DNA of 8,155 nucleotides from JAUUZQ01 sp964538375 (GCA_964538375.1 CAZIFQ010000056.1:1-8155), one strand, 5' to 3'; positions 1 through 6,135 are shown, counted from the stretch's first letter. Translations and numbers: made by a program. Notes: generated by a model from the letters alone, not told the origin.

Positions 1-172
1 TGACCACGCCGATAGTCAAAAGTTGTGTCATATTATCATTTTATATTGTATAACGGTGGTAATATGCGGAGGCCGGGAATTCCAAGCCACCTACTTATCA
101 GCCCGTTAAAATTTTGAGTAAATGTACAAAACTCTAAATTACCCGCCAGCCCGGCTTACGTATATTACGTGT
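1..172. other. Non-coding flank left of the intron fragment
   Basis: No gene can be supported here. On the minus strand an ATG at 29-31 opens a stop-free frame running off the window edge (MTQLLTIGVV), preceded by AT-rich DNA. It could be the first codons of a gene lying mostly outside the window, but ten codons are too few to call. Positions 51-108 carry TAACGG and its inverse CCGTTA about 46 bases apart, enclosing the 8-bp palindrome GGAATTCC at 76-83; this may be a short structured intergenic repeat. If the intron assignment is right, the bases just before about 173 are its 5' exon or insertion site. Confidence 0.4.
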
Positions 173-533
173 GTGTGCCTTGAATGGTAAATATATAGTT
201 AAGTTCTTTGAATAAAAGAAAGTCCAGAGGGTGCAAGTCCCTTACACGCTCAGGTAACGCTGGGAAGTGTTAGCAAGTGGCAAGGTGGTTTGGAGTGATC
301 CAAGCACTGAAGTAAGCCAACCGGCAAAAGTCTGAACTGACGAACAGGAACGGGATAAGAGGCATAGTTATCCGGGTAAGTAACCACACCATTACGAAGC
401 CCCACGAATACCAAAAGGGTAATTATGTAGATCACGCAGGATTAGACTGAAGGACATTTGCCTTACCAAGGGAGATCTCATCAACTACGGGTTAGTTATG
501 ATGAGAAGTCAGCAGAGGTAGGCACAGTACTTG
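173..533 (+). mobile_element. Group II intron, 5' fragment (domains I to start of IV)
   Basis: This is the 5' ribozyme part of a bacterial retroelement intron; group II introns are self-splicing RNAs mobilised by an encoded reverse transcriptase. Seen here are a GTGTG-type 5' end (GTGTGCC at 173, embedded in a GT run that leaves the exact first base uncertain), the AGGGTGCAAGTCCCT stem-loop near 228-242, a long structured domain I-like stretch that includes GACGAACAGGAACGGGATAA near 340, and a terminal stem CTCATCA/TGATGAG (477-505). That stem is followed by GAAGTCAGCAGAGGT, the sequence that normally precedes the maturase gene in domain IV. No reverse transcriptase follows: the sequence passes directly into the tail of a kinase pseudogene at about 534. 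No domain V (GAGCCGTAT...TACGGTTC) was found, so the fragment cannot splice by itself. The open frame antisense to it (250-435) is a shadow of the RNA. Confidence 0.8.
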
Positions 534-1120
534 TTATTTTAATAGGTACTTATAATTTGAGTATATGGCGTTTCCAGTTGCTTGGCGTCTTTCTTCTTCT
601 TTCTTTATAATATCTAAGATTGAACTAATGTCAGCTTGCGGTGTAATTCGATTAAATTCAATTATTTGTTCAGGTGCACAATACATGGTTGTTCCAAAAG
701 CCTGTTTACTGGTAGTAATAGTCTGTGAAAGAATTTCCTTATCCTGAGTAACCAAACCGAAATCAGCTAGTTTCCAAATTCCATTATGTTTTAGTACATT
801 TTGCGGTTTTAAGTCACGATGTACCAATCCATTATCATGCAGAAATTCAAGAGCATTAAGAATGTCACTAAGTCCTTTTGGAGTCCTATTTTTAATCTAT
901 ATCTACTTATTTCATTTGAATATACATCTTCCGTCAATGGCATAATATAATACGGAGAAGTATTGTTTAAATCATGGAATAGAATAGGGATAAAGAAATC
1001 ATTAGGTAGGCCTTCCTGTTCTATGTACCAGATAAAAGTAGAGAAACAGGGCAAATTACCTTCTAATTTTAATTGGCCTAGAATAGGGAAGGAAGTCTGC
1101 TTATCCCATAATAGTATTCT
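534..1120 (-). pseudogene. Decayed Ser/Thr protein kinase
   Basis: This is a remnant of a eukaryotic-type (Hanks) Ser/Thr kinase read in two frames. The upstream frame (about 1120-892) gives the hinge region, including FFIPILFHDLNNTSPYYIMP, but it begins after a stop at 1121-1123 with no N-lobe: neither the glycine-rich loop nor the catalytic lysine is present. The frame is lost in a run of five T at 889-893. Adding one base restores LKNRTPKGLSDILNALEFLH, which joins the catalytic loop HRDLKPQN (821-798), DFG (764-756) and the activation segment ending APE (677-669). After TPQAD (about 630) the usual C-lobe helices are missing, and the frame continues with a Lys/Glu-rich tail (ILDIIKKEEERRQATGNAIY) to a TAA at 534-536, which suggests an internal deletion. 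Active-site residues survive, so decay seems recent, but three separate lesions make function unlikely. The fragment touches the intron remnant at its 3' end and stops 50 bases before the divergent radical SAM gene. Confidence 0.85.
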
Positions 1121-1172
1121 TTAACCCTTTCATTTGCAATGGATTTGCGTAGGCCTTATTTTTGAAAACAAA

Positions 1173-2654
1173 ATGAAAATTTTGCTGGTCTATCCCCGTA
1201 TTCCAGATACTTTCTGGAGTTTCAGACATGCCCTAAAATTTATTTCAAAAAAGGCGAGCGGTCCACCCCTGGGTTTGCTTACTATTGCTGCCATGCTGCC
1301 TAAGGATTGGGAAAAGAAGCTGGTTGACCTGAATGTGGAGGTGCTGCGCGACAAACAGATCCTGTGGGCCGATTATATATACGTCAGTGCAATGTCTGTT
1401 CAAGAGGCATCTGCTCTTGAAGTAATCGAGCGATGCAAAGAGCACAGCAGAACGATTGTCGCCGGTGGTCCACTTTTTACAGGCGAACCTGAGTCTTTTG
1501 CCGATGTCGATCATCTTGTATTGAATGAGGGCGAGATCACCTTCCCTGAGTTTTTGCATGACCTTGAACAAGGATGCCTGAAAAAAGAATACAGCACCAG
1601 CTCGTATGCAGACCTGTCGAAAACGCCTCCCCCCGAATATTCCCTGGTAAAGATTTCTAAGTATGTTCAAATGAGCGTGCAATATTCCAGGGGCTGTCCG
1701 TATAATTGTGATTTTTGCGAGATAACGAGCTTACTTGGACACAAGGTGCGGACGAAATCCTCAGCCCAGATTATTCAGGAGCTGGATAATATCTATCTAA
1801 CAGGTCACAGGGGGACCGTTTTCTTCGTAGACGACAATTTTATTGGGAACCGGAAGGTAATAAAGAAAGATCTCCTGCCAAAGATCATCGCATGGATGAC
1901 AGCACATAAAAATCCATTCTGCTTTACTACCCAGGCATCCATCAACCTCTCTGACGACAAGGAGCTTATGGGACTAATGGCCCAGGCTGGATTTGTAAAG
2001 GTATTTGTTGGGATTGAAACCCCTGAAAAGGAAAGCCTGGTAGAATGCGGTAAGTACCTGAATGCAGAACATAACATGATGGAGTGTGTACATAATATTC
2101 ATGCTGCAGGTATCGAGGTGGCAGCCGGATTTATTGTTGGTTTTGACAGTGATACACCGAAGGTGTTTCAGCGACAGATCGATTTCATACAACAGAGTGG
2201 TATCATTACGGCCATGGTTGGCTTGCTGACCGCACCAAATAATACCCGGCTCTATGAGCGGCTTTCCGCTGAAGGTCGGATTCTCAATAGGAGCAATGGC
2301 GACAATACCAGTCAGGCTTTAAATTTTATTCCAAAAATGGATAAAGAGGCATTGCTAAGCGGTTACCGGCATATTGTTGGAACAATTTATTCAGGAAAGG
2401 CCTATTATCACCGTCTGAAGGTTTTTCTAAAGGAATATCATCCAATCCACAAACTCAGGTCCGGATTCAAATTTGGAAGCCTCATGGCTTTAATGAGGTC
2501 GATGGTATTTATTGGCGTATTGAGTAAAAATCGTTTCCGCTACTGGAATCTCTTTTTCTGGAGCCTGTTCAGACGACCCAGCCTGTTTCCAATGGCGATA
2601 ACCTATAGCATTTATGGATACCATTTTAGTAAAGTATTCACTTTGCAGTCTTGA
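1173..2654 (+). CDS. B12-binding-domain radical SAM protein, HpnP/DUF4070-like
   Basis: The gene predicts a 493-residue cytosolic enzyme with an N-terminal cobalamin-binding-like Rossmann domain (about 1-145, starting MKILLVYP, with PPLGLLTIAAMLP at 31-43), a radical SAM core (about 165-370) and a DUF4070-type C-terminal region (to about 490). The [4Fe-4S] cluster motif CX3CX2C is intact (C175, C179, C182 in RGCPYNCDFC). FVDDNFIGN (218-226), GIETP (280-284) and GFIVGFDSDT (319-328) match radical SAM core strands of this family. The family includes the hopanoid C-2 methylase HpnP; most members have no known substrate, so methylation of a lipid or other hydrophobic substrate is only an inference. 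The DxHxxG cobalamin motif is absent, as in many class B relatives. The ATG at 1173 is preferred over an in-frame ATG at 1134 because homologues begin MKILLVYP and the 13 extra residues look random. The upstream bases are A-rich (TTGAAAACAAA) without a clear Shine-Dalgarno. The gene is visibly richer in G+C than its neighbours, stands alone, and its promoter region has been cut to about 50 bases beside a pseudogene, which suggests a separate origin. Confidence 0.9.
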   Translation: MKILLVYPRIPDTFWSFRHALKFISKKASGPPLGLLTIAAMLPKDWEKKLVDLNVEVLRDKQILWADYIYVSAMSVQEASALEVIERCKEHSRTIVAGGPLFTGEPESFADVDHLVLNEGEITFPEFLHDLEQGCLKKEYSTSSYADLSKTPPPEYSLVKISKYVQMSVQYSRGCPYNCDFCEITSLLGHKVRTKSSAQIIQELDNIYLTGHRGTVFFVDDNFIGNRKVIKKDLLPKIIAWMTAHKNPFCFTTQASINLSDDKELMGLMAQAGFVKVFVGIETPEKESLVECGKYLNAEHNMMECVHNIHAAGIEVAAGFIVGFDSDTPKVFQRQIDFIQQSGIITAMVGLLTAPNNTRLYERLSAEGRILNRSNGDNTSQALNFIPKMDKEALLSGYRHIVGTIYSGKAYYHRLKVFLKEYHPIHKLRSGFKFGSLMALMRSMVFIGVLSKNRFRYWNLFFWSLFRRPSLFPMAITYSIYGYHFSKVFTLQS

Positions 2655-2874
2655 TTAGCCGCTTTCGCAGTTTTGGGTTTAACATTGTCTTGCATTGTTA
2701 GCCTGTTGATCTTTCGGCTCAATTCTCAACAAGAGATCCTTGAAATAATTCTCCTGGGACCTATTTGACAAGGTATTTGTATATTGTCTTTCAGTTCGTC
2801 ATTTAAATTGTCAAGATGAAAGATAAAAAAGCTGTTGTTGTGACTGGAATAGGAGGGATTCGATGGAATTTCCG

Positions 2875-3080
2875 AAAAGTCTGAATAATCTGACTGTCAA
2901 GTTATTCAGGAATTTGACTGCTTTTTCATGAAAAACCACTATAAAATCCGCTAACAATCTGACAATCAAATTATCCAGAGAATATATTGACTTTTTTTGT
3001 GAAAATGAATGAAAAATCCATTAACCACCTGGCTATCAAATTATCCAGCATTGTTGTGCTTTTTCGGGAAAAGCACTATT
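2875..3080. repeat. Three degenerate tandem copies of a ~69-bp repeat
   Basis: Copies lie at about 2875-2942, 2943-3012 and 3013-3080. Each has an AAAATCC-like start, a conserved core (AATCTGAC.ATCAAATTATCCAG-like, at 2885-2910, 2953-2978 and 3023-3048) and a T-rich then A-rich tail that tends to fold back. In the third copy the tail is a perfect 8-bp hairpin: GTGCTTTT (3056-3063), loop TCGGG, AAAAGCAC (3069-3076). The first copy keeps only TTTTCATGAAAA, and the second has lost most of the symmetry. The copies differ by many substitutions, so the array is old. Period and degeneracy do not fit CRISPR. A fourth copy lies at 5716-5787. Confidence 0.75.
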
Positions 3081-3173
3081 AGACATTGTTTCTCACCTGG
3101 GATAGGGGAGAAGGACCTGGTTTTTATGGGCTATTTAACATAGAAATAGTTATAGTACACACCCAACTTTCTC

Positions 3174-3201
3174 CTTATAATTATAATATTATAATTATAA
3201 G
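3174..3201. repeat. Perfect 28-bp AT palindrome
   Basis: The left half CTTATAATTATAAT is followed directly by its exact reverse complement, with no spacer. It lies between the repeat array and the 3' end of hipA. Candidate roles are a cruciform, a dimeric protein-binding site, or part of a bidirectional transcription end for two convergent genes; nothing in the sequence decides between these. Confidence 0.85.
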
Positions 3202-3259
3202 TCAATTCAGATCAATTTCAAACGATTCGGATCAATCAAATCAATTTATTAAATTTAAG

Positions 3260-3373
3260 TTAACTCTCTGCATGCTTAAACGCCATAGCTCTTAATTCTT
3301 GTTCTGATCTTGGTAGATACTGCTTGGAGGCTATATTCTTCCATATGCGATCAATGGCTTTCTTCAAGTTTGC
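3260..3373 (-). other. In-frame open extension after the hipA stop
   Basis: Immediately after the hipA TAA (3374-3376) the same frame runs for 37 sense codons to another TAA at 3260-3262. The predicted peptide is protein-like and amphipathic, including LKKAIDRIWKNIASKQ and SEQELRAMAFKHAES, which is unusual for AT-rich non-coding DNA. It has no start codon of its own near its beginning. It could be a former longer C-terminus cut off by a stop mutation, the worn 3' end of another gene, a readthrough product, or chance. HipA proteins normally end about where this one does, which argues against a simple truncation. Confidence 0.35.
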
Positions 3374-4651
3374 TTAATATTTTATTGATCTTAAATGCTT
3401 ACTAATGTATTGTATTCTTCCTTTAGGAATACCGATTTCAATTGCGATTTTGGGCCATTGATGAACAGCCTCAATGACCTCTTCCAAAATGACATTGGCT
3501 TTTTTGATTCCAAATGTTTTTGCAATACCTAACAAATCATCTTTTGTGAAATTGTCGAACTTTCCATTTATTGAAGATTGATGTTCCCTGGTCCAGGTGC
3601 CAGAAGGACTATAGGAAAAACACAAGTCGTAGGCAGGAGATATTTGCCAACGCCCCTCTTTATTCATCATGAATGAAAAGTTCTTTACATGATCGTCGTG
3701 ATTTCTCGTCATAACATTAAACAACATGCGCCTATATTGCTGTTCATATTGTTTATGTGGAAGCTGAAGCCTTTTCATTACCCTGAACAAGGTTTCGTAG
3801 TTACTGGCCTTTGGAATCCTGTAGTCTATACCAGCCAGGGCTCCAAATGTTTGTGTATGGATTTTTTCGCCATGATCTAAACGGTCAAATCTTTTAGTTA
3901 GAAAGTGGAATCTGTTATTTTCTTCATACAAAGTACTATAAGAGATTTCAATCCCGGCTTCTTTTGCCAATCTGTAAAAAGCAAATTCTTCTTTCCCTTC
4001 TCCGTCTCCTGATCCTAAGGTTTTTTTATTGGCACCATCAATTTTCAAGATCCAATACGAATAGCCATCCGGCTGCATTATATCACCTGGCCTTATTTCT
4101 TCAATTCTATCGTTTTTATCTCTTTTTATAGCAATTAAGGCCTTTGCCCTGGCTCCTCCTACTGATGTCCCTATTCTTAAAATGTCTGTAAGACTTTCTT
4201 TATCTAAATCACTATAAGAAGTTTCGTACTTGCCTTCCAGCACCCTCTTTGTAATGTCTAATAATTCAGTTACATCAATGCTGTAATTATGATTCTCTTT
4301 ATGATTAGCGGGCATATACTCAATAGCACCCATTCCACGCTTTCCTACGTAGGTCAACCTGTCAACGGGGTTAATGTCATCAATAGATAGCTCTCGTTGT
4401 TTTAGCCATGCTTTCATCATTATATTACCAAAATCATCTGGCAGCGAATCGGATAATAAATATGGTAAATTATGAAAGTTGATATGATCCCTGCTTGTTT
4501 CAAATATGTTTTCTTCAGTTGGCATTACAATCGGAGAAGGTTCAATGCTATTTAATAGCTCGCTACTATACTGAAAGGTGGCGCTTCCTCTGTCACTATT
4601 CCACTCTGCTGTTCCCAGTGGTCGACCATATAACATCACTTCGACTATCAT
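3374..4651 (-). CDS. hipA: HipA-family Ser/Thr kinase toxin
   Basis: The gene predicts a 425-residue kinase toxin of a type II toxin-antitoxin pair. In E. coli, HipA phosphorylates glutamyl-tRNA synthetase and stops translation; the target here is unknown. Visible elements are an N-terminal HipA N1-type domain (about 1-110, with LPYLLSDSLPDDFGN at 62-76 and GKRGMGAIEY at 103-112), a probable autophosphorylation loop TSVGGARAK (162-170, Ser163 aligning with the E. coli HipA Ser150 region), the ATP-binding lysine in WILKID (Lys203), the catalytic loop NHDDHVKN (317-324, catalytic Asp320 and metal-binding Asn324) and the DFG-equivalent SPAYDL (Asp342). Length and key residues are as expected, so the kinase should be active. 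The ATG lies two bases after the hipB stop, a spacing that fits translational coupling. The frame stays open for 37 codons after its TAA stop (see the separate entry). Confidence 0.93.
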   Translation of the reverse strand: MIVEVMLYGRPLGTAEWNSDRGSATFQYSSELLNSIEPSPIVMPTEENIFETSRDHINFHNLPYLLSDSLPDDFGNIMMKAWLKQRELSIDDINPVDRLTYVGKRGMGAIEYMPANHKENHNYSIDVTELLDITKRVLEGKYETSYSDLDKESLTDILRIGTSVGGARAKALIAIKRDKNDRIEEIRPGDIMQPDGYSYWILKIDGANKKTLGSGDGEGKEEFAFYRLAKEAGIEISYSTLYEENNRFHFLTKRFDRLDHGEKIHTQTFGALAGIDYRIPKASNYETLFRVMKRLQLPHKQYEQQYRRMLFNVMTRNHDDHVKNFSFMMNKEGRWQISPAYDLCFSYSPSGTWTREHQSSINGKFDNFTKDDLLGIAKTFGIKKANVILEEVIEAVHQWPKIAIEIGIPKGRIQYISKHLRSIKY

Positions 4652-4653
4652 GC

Positions 4654-4971
4654 CTATTTAATTTTTTTTGATGCGCGCTCTCTCTCAGATTTCATTTTGG
4701 CTTTTTCAAATTTCAATTTTAGCTCAAGGTTTTCACCTACTCTAAAAACTGACTCAAAATCATTTATTCTATTCAACCTCATTAAAATCCTGATCAGGCT
4801 TTCAACTGTAGTTGAATGTCCCTGTTCAATCAAGCTAATTGTTGAAACGCTTAATCCAACATCTTCACTCATTTCTTTTTGAGTAAGGTTGTGCTGAACC
4901 CTGATCTTTTTCAGCCGCTGACCTAATTCTTTCAGTATTTCCCGTTCTGTTGAAAACAACCAATCACCCAT
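4654..4971 (-). CDS. hipB: HipB-type XRE antitoxin
   Basis: The gene predicts a 105-residue DNA-binding antitoxin. An XRE/Cro-type helix-turn-helix spans about 13-70 (LGQRLKKIRVQHNLTQKEMSEDVGL, with recognition helix near SVSTISLIEQG at 41-51), followed by a Lys/Glu-rich, probably flexible tail (80-105) that could contact HipA or DNA. In this family HipB binds HipA, neutralises it and represses the shared promoter. The gene ends with TAG two bases before hipA and the start MGDWL matches the usual start of this HipB subfamily, so the two form an operon. Three repeated AT boxes 50-160 bases upstream (5024-5131) are likely operator sites. Confidence 0.9.
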   Translation of the reverse strand: MGDWLFSTEREILKELGQRLKKIRVQHNLTQKEMSEDVGLSVSTISLIEQGHSTTVESLIRILMRLNRINDFESVFRVGENLELKLKFEKAKMKSERERASKKIK

Positions 4972-5023
4972 TATTTCTAATTTAAATATTAACTTTTAAG
5001 TATTTATGATCTATAAACATTGT

Positions 5024-5142
5024 TAACTATTAATATCTCATAAGTTTATACAAAGGTAACAAAATAATTATAACTATTAATATATTAGTATTTAGAAGCC
5101 GTATGGTGTATAACTATTAATATATCATAAGATATTAGTATT
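5024..5142. promoter_or_regulatory. Three repeated operator-like boxes upstream of hipBA
   Basis: The 13-base sequence TAACTATTAATAT recurs exactly at 5024, 5071 and 5111, each containing the palindrome TATTAATA. The first and third copies continue into MTCATAAG, and the second and third are followed by ATATTAGTATT, so the pattern is one of partial duplications with start-to-start steps of 47 and 40 bp. Being upstream of hipB, which encodes an XRE repressor, the boxes are good candidates for autoregulatory operators. The block also abuts the 3' end of the first XRE gene, which could bind here as well. No promoter elements could be assigned with confidence. Confidence 0.6.
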
Positions 5143-5143
5143 C

Positions 5144-5467
5144 TCATGGTCTTGTCTTTCTTTTTGGTGCACGTTTCTTTATGCTAATTCCAATATCCTG
5201 TAATTTCCTGCCTAATTCGTCATCTTTAGCAAGAAGCAGGAAGTCCTTCTCCAAGCCTAAAACTTGCAATACTAGCAGATATGATCCAATACTAACCGTT
5301 GGGGAACCCTTCTCTATCGCTACCAATGTTGGTCTGCTGATATTTGCACGCTCAGCTACTTGCTCTGCGCTCAGCTTTCTTCTCAGTCGTGCCAGTTTAA
5401 GATTTCCCCCCATTTCGGCAAGAATTCTTCTTGTCTTAGGTAGGATTATCATTTTCTTTTTTGCCAT
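5144..5467 (-). CDS. XRE-family regulator, orphan HipB-like antitoxin
   Basis: The gene predicts a 107-residue helix-turn-helix protein. The XRE domain spans about 19-75 (GGNLKLARLRRKLSAEQVAERANISRP, recognition helix around SRPTLVAIEKG at 44-54), followed by LGLEKDFLLLAKDDELGRKL (70-89) and a basic tail (IKKRAPKRKTRP). This tail and helix-turn-helix combination is known from antitoxins that normally sit directly upstream of a HipA of a different subfamily from the one in this window. Here no toxin follows directly: the next gene is another XRE protein 172 bases away. It may be an orphan left after loss of its hipA, an added regulator of hipBA, or an anti-addiction protein. The ATG at 5465-5467 follows closely on a long inverted repeat that probably serves as its own operator. 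Confidence 0.85.
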   Translation of the reverse strand: MAKKKMIILPKTRRILAEMGGNLKLARLRRKLSAEQVAERANISRPTLVAIEKGSPTVSIGSYLLVLQVLGLEKDFLLLAKDDELGRKLQDIGISIKKRAPKRKTRP

Positions 5468-5473
5468 AACATA

Positions 5474-5515
5474 AAATATAATTTACAAATGTAGTTCTAT
5501 TTGTCAATTATATTT
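5474..5515. promoter_or_regulatory. Near-perfect 17-bp inverted repeat operator before the XRE gene
   Basis: The left arm (5474-5490) and right arm (5499-5515) are reverse complements with a single mismatch, around an 8-base spacer (GTAGTTCT). The site begins 7 bases upstream of the XRE start codon, so it covers the expected promoter and leader. On the minus strand it contains TTGACA and also TACATTTG, which resembles the Bacteroidota -7 element TAnnTTTG, though the spacing to a -33 element is not ideal. A dimeric XRE repressor binding here would be typical autoregulation. Confidence 0.65.
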
Positions 5516-5715
5516 AACATTATACAGATTATTATGAATAGATCAAATTATTGAAATGTAAGTATTGGAAGAATACATCCTGCATTAATGAAAGTCACAC
5601 AAATTAATTAATTAAGAGATCCTTAAACGGATGCCAGTAATTCCGTAAGCAAAGAATGCGCTGTATATTAGTTAGTTGCTAAGTATAGTTCGGGATCTTT
5701 CACACGGATAATTTT

Positions 5716-5787
5716 GATGACCTACATGCCTTAAAATCAAATTATATGAAAGGATAGGCTGCTTTTTCGGAAAAGCAATCTCATTGG
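5716..5787. repeat. Dispersed fourth copy of the ~69-bp repeat
   Basis: The core ATCAAATTAT and the tail hairpin TGCTTTT (5760-5766), loop TCGG, AAAAGCA (5771-5777) match the third tandem copy at 3013-3080 in sequence and order. The stem is 7 bp instead of 8 and the loop one base shorter. Its presence 2.7 kb away, across the TA genes, shows that the repeat is an interspersed family rather than a purely local duplication. Confidence 0.65.
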
Positions 5788-5822
5788 GGATTTGGCAACT
5801 TAAAATTATCGACACTTATTCG

Positions 5823-5906
5823 GATACTGCTGAAATATACATGAATGCAATAACTTAAATGTTTATTGCCGATTAGGATCGTTTACCTCCAGAATTATGA
5901 GAATTG
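5823..5906 (+). repeat. Dispersed repeat copy downstream of the Fic gene
   Basis: GATACTGCT (5823-5831) and the 32-base block beginning AGGATC (5875-5906, including TTTACCTCCAGAATTATGA) recur in the same order at 8058-8103, where they lie closer together. Here about 40 extra bases with a 7-bp hairpin (5847-5869) separate the two parts. The start of the block also matches TATAGTTCGGGATCTTTCAC at 5684-5703. The function is unknown. Confidence 0.6.
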
Positions 5907-5954
5907 AATGTTATGTATAATTTCCGGAATAATGATAAATAGTTCGAACTCAAA

Positions 5955-6092
5955 TTATACAATCAATAGTAATTTAAGATTGAGGTCTGCACCCGACCAA
6001 AACTCAACAACATAATATTCTGAAGCAGAGACTTCTCCGTTTTTCCTTGCTTTAATGGTGCGGTAGCAGGTGTGTTTTATCGATATACTTAG
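5955..6092 (-). pseudogene. Possible worn C-terminal coding fragment, unrecognised
   Basis: This is a 45-codon open frame between a stop at 6093-6095 and TAA at 5955-5957, without a proper start codon. The peptide looks protein-like (IKHTCYRTIKARKNGEVS, then EYYVVEFWSGADLNLKLL), with alternating hydrophobic and polar residues. It lies just downstream of the Fic gene on the same strand but in a different frame. It is not recognised; it may be the tail of a deleted gene, or chance. Confidence 0.25.
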
Positions 6093-6135
6093 CTAATATA
6101 ATATTGTTATACTTTAGCGCTATCCCAGGCATTGG

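Larger units (their letters stand above)
2655..3373. other. Repeat-rich intergenic region without a supported gene
   Basis: This 719-base gap separates the convergent radical SAM and hipA genes. It contains three degenerate tandem repeats (2875-3080), a perfect AT palindrome (3174-3201) and a stop-free extension of the hipA frame (3260-3373, minus strand). A 22-codon plus-strand frame at 2816-2884 (starting MKDKKAVVVTG) ends exactly where the repeats begin. A plus-strand open frame at 3086-3295 runs through the palindrome and is judged non-coding. No convincing intrinsic terminator was seen after either gene; TGTTGA/TCAACA at about 2703-2730 is a weak hairpin with no T tract. Confidence 0.7.
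5516..6135. other. Intergenic region with dispersed repeats
   Basis: This 620-base gap between the Fic gene and the XRE gene has no well-supported gene. It holds a first copy of a dispersed repeat (5684-5703), a fourth copy of the 69-bp repeat with hairpin (5716-5787), a longer copy of the dispersed repeat (5823-5906) interrupted by a 7-bp hairpin GCAATAA/TTATTGC (5847-5869), and a 45-codon minus-strand frame that looks like a worn C-terminus (5955-6092). Confidence 0.65.

Noticed and set aside
1..31. Start of a minus-strand gene (MTQLLTIGVV) at the window edge.
   Set aside because: Only ten codons are visible with no recognisable ribosome binding site; it cannot be told from chance.
51..108. 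TAACGG...CCGTTA inverted ends suggested an integron attC-like site.
   Set aside because: The core sites do not fit RYYYAAC and GTTRRRY, and there is no cassette gene or integrase.
250..435. Minus-strand open frame inside the intron fragment.
   Set aside because: It is antisense to structured ribozyme RNA and has no recognisable protein features.
809..1054. The upstream kinase frame taken as an independent 81-residue protein.
   Set aside because: Its last 25 residues are frameshifted kinase sequence; correcting one base joins it to the HRDLKPQN frame.
1245..2192. Three long minus-strand open frames inside the radical SAM gene.
   Set aside because: They are antisense shadows of a clear coding sequence with intact family motifs.
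2875..3080. Regular repeats considered as a CRISPR array.
   Set aside because: The whole ~69-bp unit is repeated with drift; there are no short exact repeats separated by unique spacers, and no cas genes.
3086..3295. Plus-strand 69-codon open frame.
   Set aside because: It runs through the 28-bp palindrome, has low-complexity composition (NYNIIIIS), lacks a ribosome binding site and overlaps the more protein-like minus-strand extension of hipA.
5095..5108. GAAGCCGTATGGTG resembles the 5' strand of group II intron domain V.
   Set aside because: There is no pairing TACGGTTC strand after it and no domain VI; the match lies within AT operator repeats far from the intron fragment.
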